Part shown: positions 1 through 5,495 of the stretch, one piece after another | Position numbering within the stretch: position 1 is the stretch's first letter | How the letters are laid out: each line of letters begins with the position of its first letter | Source: JBBIKU01 sp037445245 | GTDB taxonomy: Bacteria > Chloroflexota > Anaerolineae > Anaerolineales > Anaerolineaceae | NCBI GenBank assembly: GCA_037445245.1 | Contig: JBBIKU010000150.1 | Location: forward strand, 1-5,495 | Length of the DNA stretch: 5,495 bases | Reading direction: 5' to 3' | Program-made: the position numbers and the translations under genes | Notes under the pieces: model-generated | What the model was told of the DNA's origin: nothing | Seen by the model: the letters and a program-made list of their open reading frames with translations, nothing else | Databases searched by the model: none

Positions 1-117
1 ACCCATCCTACCTGGCGCTTCAGCCGCCTTCAAACGTACTGCCCCGTCCATGTCTTTGAGAGCGGCGATGAGCCCGGCAACGTCCTTCGTTTGCTCCAAT
101 TTCGATATGTCTGGCAT
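1..117 (-). CDS. HEAT-repeat (PBS-lyase-like) protein, N-terminal fragment
   Basis: The first 39 codons are visible, running off the left edge of the window. The reading frame is fully open from ATG at 117 to position 1. The peptide starts MPDISKLEQTKDVAGLIAAL and continues through KDMDGAVRLKAAEAPGRMG. The pattern of a leucine/alanine-rich helix, then a D-x-D/G turn, then VRLKAAEA-x-G-x-x-G, is the typical unit of short bacterial HEAT repeats of the PBS-lyase type. Such proteins are solenoid scaffolds that usually bind other proteins; nothing here points to a particular partner or to phycobilin chemistry. The start is supported by GGAGGTG four bases upstream. It is transcribed divergently from the membrane-protein gene at 324. 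A proline replaces the usual leucine in 'AEAPG', which is mildly atypical. Family call is good; the specific role cannot be told from the fragment. Confidence 0.72.
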   Translation of the reverse strand, partial: MPDISKLEQTKDVAGLIAALKDMDGAVRLKAAEAPGRMG

Positions 118-121
118 GCAG

Positions 122-128
122 CACCTCC
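122..128 (-). promoter_or_regulatory. Ribosome binding site of the HEAT-repeat gene
   Basis: On the minus strand GGAGGTG is followed by CTGC and then the ATG at 117. This is a near-perfect Shine-Dalgarno sequence at short spacing. It fixes the start of the 39-codon fragment, and it is the clearest ribosome binding site in the window. Confidence 0.75.
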
Positions 129-298
129 AATTGGGATTCTGACTCGTGAATAACTGGAACAAGATATGAATGGTTCCGTCACACGATCTACCATGCTTCA
201 GAGATGGAATAGCCAATGGAGCGATTTATTTAATCGTGATGTCGTGGGACAGGTGGCGATGCTGTCTGCTTCAGCCATGCCGGATGGTTTTCGCCAGC

Positions 299-310
299 AC
301 CACTTGTGGT
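299..310. repeat. Short inverted repeat before the membrane-protein gene
   Basis: ACCAC-TT-GTGGT forms five-base arms around two bases, ending 13 bases before the preferred ATG at 324. Its position would suit an operator, and TACATT/CATTAT just after it could form part of a -10 element. The arms are short enough to arise by chance, so an operator role is only a possibility. Confidence 0.25.
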
Positions 311-323
311 ACATTATAAGGGT

Positions 324-2043
324 ATGGCTGGCACGATCGGCGTTTTTCTGATCTCGGCGGCGATGCTGCTTTTGCAACTGGCGCTGGTGCGCTTATTTGC
401 GGTGCAGCAATTCTATCACTTTGCCTTTATGGCGATCAGCCTGGCGTTGCTGGGGAACGGCGCCAGCGGTTCGCTGCTGGGTCTTTTGCGGCGACGGATA
501 TCCCCGCTGGTTTGCTGTCTGGGGTTCAGCCTGACGACGATAATTGCCTATCTGGTAATCAACAATCTGCCCTTTGATTCATACAGCATTGCCTGGGATC
601 GTCGCCAGGGGCTTTATCTGGCGGTTTATTTTCTTTCTGCGGCGACGCCTTTTCTGTTCAGCGGCTTGTTGATCGGAGCTGCCCTAATGCACGCCGGCGA
701 ACAACCAGCGGGTGGTTCGCACACGGTTTACGCCGCCAACCTGGTGGGTTCGGCTGCCGGAAGCATCGGCAGTCTGTGGATCATCCAATGGTTTGGTGGG
801 GCGGGGGCACTGGTAATGGCGGCTTTGCTGGGGTTGGCGGCAGGGATGGTTCAGCTTGCTGACCGGCAGAGCAAAATCGAATCGAAGCTGGATATCTGGC
901 ATGCGGTGAAGCTGGCGTTTGTGCTGATTCTGGCGCTGGCGGGGATATTCGTGCTGTGGAAGCCACCGGCGTGGATGACGCAGAATTTATCGCCGTACAA
1001 GTCGCTGTCGATCTTGTTGCAGATGCCGGATGCCCGTCACACCGTTAGCGCCTGGGACGCCGCGGCGCGGGTCGACGTGGTCGAGAGCGACGCAATTCAC
1101 ATCATGCCGGGTCTAAGCCTGCTCTCACCGCTTGGTCCGCCCACCCAGGCGGGGTTGACGATCGACGGCGATCAATTGATGCCGATCACGAATCTCGATC
1201 CCGAATCGGATGAGGCGGCGCTGCTGGCGGGTTATATGCCGGTCGGCGTCGCCTACCGTCTACGCCCCGGCGGCAGGGTGCTGGTGATCGGAGCGGGCAG
1301 CGGGCTGGATGTGCTGCTGGCGCTGGCGGGCGGCGCAAGTAGTGTCACCGCCGTCGACGAGAGCCGCCTGATCCTGGATGTGATGGAGAGGAATTATGCC
1401 GATTTCAGCAGCGGTCTCTATCGCCATCCCCGCGTGCAGGTAGTCAATCAACTGGGCAGGGTCTTCGTGCGCCAGCCGCTCGAGTTTGATTACGATTTGG
1501 TGGTCGTGTCGTTGACCGATCCACACCGTCCGGTGACCTCGGGGGCATACAGTCTGACCGAGAATTACACCTACACCGTCGAAGCCGTAGCAGATTACCT
1601 GAACACGCTGAAACCGCAGGGGGTGCTGGTAGTTACGCGTTGGTTGCAAACACCACCCAGCGAGAGCGGGCGTGCCTTTGCCATCGTTGCCGAGGCGCTG
1701 CGCGCCGGCGGGCTCGATCCACGGCGTCACACGATTGCTTTCCGCTCGATGCGCACAGCGACGATCCTGGTATCACTGCAGCCCTTTGCAGAAGAAGATA
1801 TGGTTATCGTTGGCCGCTTTCTCGAACAAGGCGGCTTTGATTGGATTTATTACCCCGGAATCCAGGCGGCGGAGCTCAACCGTTACAATATTCTACCCGA
1901 GGATAGCTACCATCAACTGTTTACAGCTTTGCTGGCAGACCCCAGCGCGGTCTACCGTCATTACCTGTTCGACATTCGCCCCCCCAGCGATGATCAGCCG
2001 TTCTTCTTTCACTTCTTCCGGTGGCAACAAACGCCTGAGATCC
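324..2043 (+). CDS. Membrane protein with spermidine-synthase-like SAM domain, 5' part
   Basis: This is the first 573 codons of a gene continuing at 2054-2814 beyond an assembly gap. Residues 1 to about 215 hold roughly seven hydrophobic helices, starting GTIGVFLISAAMLLLQLALV and ending near GIFVLWKPPAW. A soluble Rossmann-type domain follows: VLVIGAGSG at 319-327 is the SAM-binding glycine loop and VTAVDES, with Asp345, ends strand 2. At 396-400 the sequence is SLTDP where spermidine synthases have the catalytic D-S/T-x-D-P, so the first Asp is replaced by Ser396 while Asp399 is kept. True aminopropyl transfer is therefore doubtful, and the domain may act as a methyltransferase or a sensor. 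The part ends HFFRWQQTPEI at the gap. ATG at 324 is preferred; an in-frame GTG at 306 would add six polar residues. Neither start has a strong ribosome binding site. Family call is firm; the reaction is unknown. Confidence 0.85.
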
Positions 2044-2092
2044 NNNNNNNNNNGGTCTTGCCACATGCGTCGCACTCGCTGCGTAAAGATCC
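2038..2092 (+). repeat. 6-bp direct repeat AGATCC bracketing the gap
   Basis: AGATCC occurs at 2038-2043, directly before the Ns, and again at 2087-2092. The copies are 49 bases apart. Overlaying them removes the gap plus 39 bp and joins codons ...CCT GAG ATC CTG GCG ACG CTG GGG..., read TPEILATLG, in frame. The 33 bp left over at 2054-2086 have no counterpart that I recall in this protein family. This fits either a chimeric contig end or a target-site duplication around an unresolved insertion. Confidence 0.6.
2044..2053. other. Assembly gap (10 N) inside a gene
   Basis: Ten Ns separate the two parts of the membrane-protein gene. The upstream frame has codons starting at positions divisible by 3, while the downstream frame is shifted by one, so ten cannot be the true gap length if the gene is intact. 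With all flanking bases kept, the missing length must be a multiple of three. Ten is likely a scaffolder's placeholder. Confidence 0.95.
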
Positions 2093-2814
2093 TGGCGACG
2101 CTGGGGCTGGTCTGGCAACCGTTTGGCGGCAGCGGATTTTTTGTGCTGATTGCCTTGCTGCTGCTGGTGATGCTGGCGTCGGCGGTGTTGATCATTGCGC
2201 CGGTGCTGCTGCAGCGCACATCGAAGGGGGCGGAGAAGCACAGCCGGCTGCGTGGTTGGCGGGTGCTGGTTTATTTTGGCTGTCTGGGCTTGGCGTTCCT
2301 CTTTGTTGAAATCTCGCTCGCTCAGCGCTTGATCCTGTTGCTCGGAAAACCAGTGATCGCCGTGGCGGTGGTTTTCTTTAGTATTCTGCTCTTCTCAGGC
2401 TTGGGTAGCCTGACCATGCCGCGCTGGTCACTTCGCCGCGGGCTAGGATTGCTGGTGGTATTGCTGACGGCGTACCCTTTACTGGTGGGGCAGATGGCTG
2501 CGCTGGCGTTGCGATTGCCGGAATGGGGGCGGGTGCTGCTGGCGATGATTTTTCTGGCGCCGCCGGGGTATCTGATGGGGTTGCCGTTTGCAGCCGGATT
2601 GAAGGTGGTGGAACGGCTGGATTCACGGCTGGTTGCCTGGGCTTGGGCGATCAACGGCAGTTTTTCCGTCATCAGTGCTGTGCTGGCAGTGATGATCGCC
2701 ATGTCGTGGGGCTTTTCTGTTGTTTTATGGCTGGGGGCACTGGCTTATGCAACGGCGCTGTGGGTATTTTTCCGCTTTTTCCAACCTACTAAGGTTGTTC
2801 CTCTAGCCGGGTGA
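2054..2814 (+). CDS. Membrane protein with spermidine-synthase-like SAM domain, 3' part
   Basis: This is the C-terminal part of the gene that starts at 324, in a shifted frame relative to the 5' part because of the gap. Convincing coding sequence begins at about 2092 with LATLGLVWQPFGGSGFFVLI. After collapse of the repeat it supplies residues 574-813 of an 813-residue protein. It encodes about seven hydrophobic helices, including FVEISLAQRLILLLGKP, SILLFSGLGSL, APPGYLMGLPFAAGL and AWAINGSFSVISAVLA. These segments are characteristic of large bacterial proteins in which a spermidine-synthase-like domain sits between membrane blocks. The residues before LATLG (SCHMRRTRCVK) are hydrophilic and look foreign. 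An internal ATG at 2065 could be picked by gene callers as a start, but I do not believe it is one. The gene ends at TGA 2812-2814, overlapping the last 26 bp of the opposing methyltransferase gene. Confidence 0.82.
2782..2797. terminator. Small hairpin in the convergent 3' overlap
   Basis: CAACCT-ACTA-AGGTTG gives a six-base-pair stem with a four-base loop at the tail-to-tail junction, covering the stop codon of the leftward gene (2789-2791). On the plus strand only TTCCTCT follows, and on the minus strand an A-rich run follows, so neither direction has a proper U-tract. It may weakly slow transcription from both sides, but it is not a convincing intrinsic terminator. No better one is present between the convergent genes. 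Confidence 0.2.
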
Positions 2815-3607
2815 ATGGCACGAAGCGCACGTAGCCCAGGTTGCGGGTTTCGATCTCGTCCTCATCCAGTCGGGTCAATAACCATAACGTTTGCACACCG
2901 CCGACCGGTCCGACCGGGATGACCATGCGTCCGCCGATCTTGAGTTGTTCTACCAGCGGCTGGGGAATGTGATCCGGGGCGGCGGTGACGACAATGGCGT
3001 CAAAAGGCGCTTCTTCTTCCCAGCCGTAATAGCCATCGGCGTGACGGAGGGTCACATTTTGGTAACCGAGGTGTTCGAGCACGGCGCGGGCACGCTCAGC
3101 TAATGGCTCGATGATCTCGATAGTATAGACATGCTCGACCAATTCTGCCAGCACTGCTGCCTGGTAGCCGGAACCGGCGCCGATTTCCAGCACGCGGTGA
3201 TGGGGTTGTAGCGTCACTGCCTCCGTCATCCGCGCCACGATGTAGGGTTGTGAGATGGTCTGCCCGTGACCGATAGGCAAAGGGTGATTGGCGTATGCCT
3301 GTGAGAGCGTTTCGGGGTTGACAAATTCGTGCCGCGGCACGGTGCGCATGGCTTCGATGACGGCTTCATCTTGGATGCCCATGCCGATGATGCCGCTGTT
3401 GACCATCGCTTCGCGTTGGCGGGCGTAATCCGCTGAATCAAAGGGGGGCAGCTCGGTCGGTGCGCCGCTATCGACGGGCGACGTGGGTGGGATGGCGCAG
3501 GAGAGCAGCAAAGCGGCTGCTGCGCTCGCAAGGAAGAGCAGGATGAGAAGCCTTAGGTACCCTTTATTTTGGGTAAATCTATTCAAGAACGATTTGCGCA
3601 TAGCCAT
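2789..3607 (-). CDS. pcm: Protein-L-isoaspartate O-methyltransferase with lipoprotein signal peptide
   Basis: The 272-residue product belongs to the enzymes that methylate isoaspartyl residues in aged proteins with SAM, starting their repair to aspartate. Family motifs are clear: VPRHEFV (90-96), GHGQTISQPYIVARMTE (113-129), the SAM loop VLEIGAGSGYQ (139-149), acidic Glu164 after strand 2, HADGYYGW (189-196), VTAAPDHIP (207-215), GGRMVIPVG (225-233) and terminal RFVPFTR. The catalytic core starts near residue 57. Cytoplasmic relatives are about 210-220 residues, so some 55 residues are extra. These comprise a basic start (MAMRKSFLNR), a hydrophobic stretch (about 18-36), a lipobox LLSC with Cys37, and a Pro/Ser/Thr-rich linker (about 39-56). 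This predicts a membrane-anchored exported enzyme. Start is ATG 3607 or ATG 3601, neither with a good ribosome binding site. It lies 68 bp after the 147-residue gene, perhaps in the same operon. Enzyme call is firm; export is inferred. Confidence 0.92.
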   Translation of the reverse strand: MAMRKSFLNRFTQNKGYLRLLILLFLASAAAALLLSCAIPPTSPVDSGAPTELPPFDSADYARQREAMVNSGIIGMGIQDEAVIEAMRTVPRHEFVNPETLSQAYANHPLPIGHGQTISQPYIVARMTEAVTLQPHHRVLEIGAGSGYQAAVLAELVEHVYTIEIIEPLAERARAVLEHLGYQNVTLRHADGYYGWEEEAPFDAIVVTAAPDHIPQPLVEQLKIGGRMVIPVGPVGGVQTLWLLTRLDEDEIETRNLGYVRFVPFTRLEEQP

Positions 3608-3613
3608 TTTAGA

Positions 3614-3665
3614 GATAGACCGGTAAGCGATTCTCCATCAGGATCGGTCAATTTTGAAGTCTATC
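3614..3665 (-). promoter_or_regulatory. Inverted repeats in the leader of the isoaspartate methyltransferase gene
   Basis: In the 68-bp space before the methyltransferase gene, GATAGAC and GTCTATC (plus-strand 3659-3665 and 3614-3620) can form a seven-base-pair stem. A second pair, GACCG and CGGTC (3645-3649 and 3618-3622), shares three bases with the first, so the two stems exclude each other. The inner arm ends seven bases before the ATG at 3607, where a ribosome binding site would be expected and none is seen. The pairing is real in the sequence, but with long loops; any control role is speculative. Confidence 0.25.
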
Positions 3666-3675
3666 CGGCTGGTCG

Positions 3676-4119
3676 TTATTGCGGGTCTTGTTGAACCGGG
3701 CGCAGTCCTTTGTAGACCGTCATACCGCTCAAAGTGCGCAGAATGGTTTGGGCGGGTTTTCCGATCTTTTCGGCAAGCTCTTCGGAAGTTAACGGTGTGT
3801 TGCCGTTTGCCAAAAATGTGCGAAAGACAGCGTCCACCAGAGCGGTGTTGGCAGTGATGAAGCCGGGCTGCCGGGCGCAGTGGCTCATCAGGGCGTGCTG
3901 CAACCCGTCCACCGCGCGCACCTCGCCGTTTTGCGGGTCGACCCAATCCACGTAGACGTCATTGCCCATTCCGTCGAAGGCGGCTTGATGATCGGGGCAG
4001 AGGTAACTGATGAGGAAAACCCGCCAGTTGCTTTCGTGCTCCTTCCACCATTCAAAATCGATATGCAGCGGTGTTTGTACGGTGGGTTTAACCAGGCTGT
4101 AACGTTTGATGTCACTCAT
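3676..4119 (-). CDS. Conserved hypothetical protein with C-terminal winged-helix-like segment
   Basis: The 147-residue product has no function that I recognise. I associate the sequence type with hypothetical proteins of Chloroflexota. The N-terminal two thirds contains HIDFEWWKEHESNWRVFLIS (19-38), then LCPDHQAAF (40-48), VDWVDPQNGEVRAVDGLQH (57-75) and ALMSHCARQPGF (76-87). Residues about 104-140, ANGNTPLTSEELAEKIG then KPAQTILRTLSG and YKGLRPV, have the helix-turn-helix-wing spacing of a small winged-helix DNA-binding domain. Cys41, His44, His75, His80 and Cys81 could bind a metal, though this is only a pattern. There is no signal peptide or membrane segment, so it is likely cytoplasmic. 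Its ATG overlaps the upstream gene's stop by eight bases (ATGAGTGA), implying translational coupling; no strong ribosome binding site precedes it. The gene itself is secure; a regulator or nucleic-acid-binding partner role is inferred. Confidence 0.8.
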   Translation of the reverse strand: MSDIKRYSLVKPTVQTPLHIDFEWWKEHESNWRVFLISYLCPDHQAAFDGMGNDVYVDWVDPQNGEVRAVDGLQHALMSHCARQPGFITANTALVDAVFRTFLANGNTPLTSEELAEKIGKPAQTILRTLSGMTVYKGLRPVQQDPQ

Positions 4120-5495
4120 GTCGATTGTCTTCGCGGTGTGCTTCTTCGAGGCGGTAATAGAGATCGCCGAGGAGGGTTGCCCACGAACTGGTTTCCAGGG
4201 TGCTCAGGATTGGCGAGGGCGGGCAGCGGCGAACAAGATTGACGGCGGCATAAAGCTCCTGGGCGTGGACATGCCCCTGCGGATTCAGCTTGGTTAGCTC
4301 GCGCATCATGCCGAGCACGATTTTTTCCAGCGGCTGTTTTTGGCGACTGCCGGATTTCCAGATCTTGTCCAGCGCCTCGATATCCGGCAATGCGATTGCC
4401 ATTCGTTCATCGTAATTGGCGGTGACCAGTTGCTTCAGCATGGCGAATACAATCCCGCCGTCAGCGCCGATCAGTGCAGTGCGCACCCAGTCACGGGTTG
4501 AGCGGCGCTTTTCGGTGCGAATGATGATCTCACCCAGTTTTTTGCCGCGGGCAAGGTGAACCTGACTCCCGGGCATCAGCCCTTGCTCAGCGTACCAATC
4601 CGCCAGCCCGTAAACGTATTTTGACTGCCGCACCACCCAGCCGGGAAAGCGCCTCTGCCCATCCGCGGTTACGAAGGTGAACAGGACGCGCGGTGACTCG
4701 TAGGCGGTTGGAAAGAGCTCGCACAGATTGTCGGCGAGGGGCAAACTACCAGCACGCCAGTGGGGGAAGATCAGGCTGACGACGGCTTCGCCGCTTGCTG
4801 GTTCGACGCAGGAGTTTTCCAATTCGTCGGTGATGCAACCCCGCAACAATTTTAATTGTGCTTGAACGACATGGGGGTCAAAATCGATGGGGGTGTACTG
4901 AAGATAGATCGGCGGGCTTTTCACCCCTTCCGGTTCGAGCCGCCTCAGGTACCACAGCACTTCACCGGCTGGACCGACTTCATCAAAACGACCGTCTTCC
5001 TGCAAAGCATGGTTGAGTGAAAATTCTGTCAGCTTGAGGTTCACGTCAGTTGGTAATTCGATCTGGTCCAATATTTTTTTGGTGGGTAAAGGTCCGCCCC
5101 CTTCCATGTCCAGGAGCGCTTCTGCCAGATTCATGTGCCCGATATTAACGTCCACCAGCAACGCCCGTGGAAACCAGCGACCCGCAATTTGAACCAGTTC
5201 CGGGTTGGTTTCGAGGGCGCTGCTTAAACGCTGAAACAATTCTTTGCCGTGCTTATTCAGGATTGCAGCCACATCCAGGTTTGGATCGTCAGACTGGTCA
5301 GCGGGTTGTTGGTTTAACGCGTGTGGTTCAAGTTCGGAGGCAAAACAGCGTTTTTCACCCGATTCCATCGTGACTTCGAGCACCTGAAAGGGGGGAAGAT
5401 CAGGGTTGACCCCCTTCCGTTTTGCCGTCACTGTTCCGGGTTGCCAGTTCAGCGCCGGGAAAACCAGCCTGTTACCCACTTGGTACCGTTCTTTC
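4112..5495 (-). CDS. Conserved hypothetical multidomain protein, 5' end beyond window
   Basis: At least 460 residues are visible. The frame stays open to the right edge, reading KERYQ before a GTG at 5479. That GTG has no ribosome binding site, and YQVGNRLVFPALNWQPGTV reads as one unit, so the true start probably lies outside. Numbering from the GTG: residues 1-50 look like a small SH3/CarD-like barrel (VGNRLVFP...GTVTAKRKG...VLEV...GEKRCFASEL). Residues 65-180 are mostly helical. Residues 230-335 are strand-rich, with VLFTFV, FPGWVVRQSKYVYGLADWY and GSQVHLARGKKLGEIIIRT, perhaps another barrel. Residues 383-447 (EKIVLGMMRELTKL, GHVHAQELYAAVN, SWATLLGDLYYRLEEA) resemble the HARE-HTH winged-helix pattern seen in the RNA polymerase delta subunit. 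No membrane segments or recognisable enzyme motifs are present. It probably acts on nucleic acid together with the coupled 147-residue protein. Function unknown. Confidence 0.8.
   Translation of the reverse strand, partial: KERYQVGNRLVFPALNWQPGTVTAKRKGVNPDLPPFQVLEVTMESGEKRCFASELEPHALNQQPADQSDDPNLDVAAILNKHGKELFQRLSSALETNPELVQIAGRWFPRALLVDVNIGHMNLAEALLDMEGGGPLPTKKILDQIELPTDVNLKLTEFSLNHALQEDGRFDEVGPAGEVLWYLRRLEPEGVKSPPIYLQYTPIDFDPHVVQAQLKLLRGCITDELENSCVEPASGEAVVSLIFPHWRAGSLPLADNLCELFPTAYESPRVLFTFVTADGQRRFPGWVVRQSKYVYGLADWYAEQGLMPGSQVHLARGKKLGEIIIRTEKRRSTRDWVRTALIGADGGIVFAMLKQLVTANYDERMAIALPDIEALDKIWKSGSRQKQPLEKIVLGMMRELTKLNPQGHVHAQELYAAVNLVRRCPPSPILSTLETSSWATLLGDLYYRLEEAHREDNRHE

Larger units (their letters stand above)
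118..323. other. Divergent intergenic region
   Basis: About 200 bp between the two divergent genes should hold the promoters of both. I see no convincing -35/-10 pair for either gene. It contains an AT-rich stretch around 222-236 with short arms CGATT/AATCG, and arms GGAAC (156-160) and GTTCC (173-177) around 12 bases. A small open frame crosses it (ATG at 166 to 351), but it has no ribosome binding site and its composition does not look coding, so I treat the region as non-coding. Confidence 0.5.

Noticed and set aside
129..165. Promoter for the HEAT-repeat gene
   Set aside because: A TTGTTC and a CAGAAT can be found on the minus strand, but spacing is about 15 bases and matches are poor, so I do not call it.
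306..323. GTG at 306 as start of the membrane protein
   Set aside because: It would add only VHYKG-type polar residues and lies in the palindrome; ATG at 324 leads directly into the first helix. Not excluded.
166..351. 61-codon open frame in the divergent intergenic region
   Set aside because: No ribosome binding site, no recognisable motif, and its end overlaps the membrane-protein gene in another frame; likely chance.
1260..1730. 156-codon minus-strand open frame
   Set aside because: It lies opposite the clear SAM-binding domain and has no family features; a shadow of high-GC coding sequence.
1672..2043. Frame-shifted extension of the 3' part upstream of the gap
   Set aside because: The 3' frame happens to be open back to 1672, but the residues are not protein-like and the SAM-domain frame is clearly the coding one there.
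2054..2309. Continuation of the 5' frame beyond the gap
   Set aside because: The frame stays open to a stop at 2309 but yields an Ala/Gly-rich peptide without the expected membrane helices; the frame ending at 2814 is the real one.
3608..3636. Mini-ORF MENRLPVYL ending just before the isoaspartate methyltransferase ATG
   Set aside because: Its stop nearly touches the next start, which is suggestive of coupling, but it has no ribosome binding site and is only nine codons.
3880..4242. 120-codon plus-strand open frame across the junction of the two hypothetical genes
   Set aside because: It is antisense to two well-supported overlapping genes and has no motif of its own.

Overview
The window looks like a piece of a bacterial chromosome from a metagenomic or draft assembly, since it carries a run of ten Ns inside a gene. 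Protein style suggests Chloroflexota (Anaerolineae-like): a spermidine-synthase-like domain buried in a polytopic membrane protein, a short HEAT-repeat protein, and a coupled pair of conserved hypotheticals that I associate from memory with that phylum. The taxonomic call is recollection and needs a database search.

Layout. The left edge (1-117, minus) holds the first 39 codons of a HEAT-repeat protein with a clear ribosome binding site. A divergent intergenic region (118-323) separates it from a large rightward gene (324-2814) for a membrane protein with a SAM-binding, spermidine-synthase-like domain between two multi-helix membrane blocks. The 10-N gap (2044-2053) breaks this gene and the frame changes across it. 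A 6-bp repeat, AGATCC, lies at 2038-2043 and again at 2087-2092. Collapsing the two copies restores one continuous frame of 813 codons through the expected junction, so the gap and the 33 bp after it look like an assembly artefact or the edge of an insertion.

Three genes run leftward from the right edge. A protein of at least 460 residues (4112-5495, open at the window edge) overlaps by 8 bp a 147-residue protein (3676-4119). Both end in what look like winged-helix segments, and the first opens with a probable SH3-like barrel, so I infer a coupled nucleic-acid-associated pair of unknown function. After 68 bp comes a protein-L-isoaspartate O-methyltransferase (2789-3607) with an unusual lipoprotein signal peptide. 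Its 3' end overlaps the membrane-protein gene tail to tail by 26 bp.

How the genes work together is mostly unknown. The leftward trio could be one transcript. The best candidates for something undescribed are the coupled hypothetical pair and the apparently exported isoaspartyl methyltransferase. I saw no RNA genes, CRISPR arrays, complete mobile elements, defence cassettes or phage genes.
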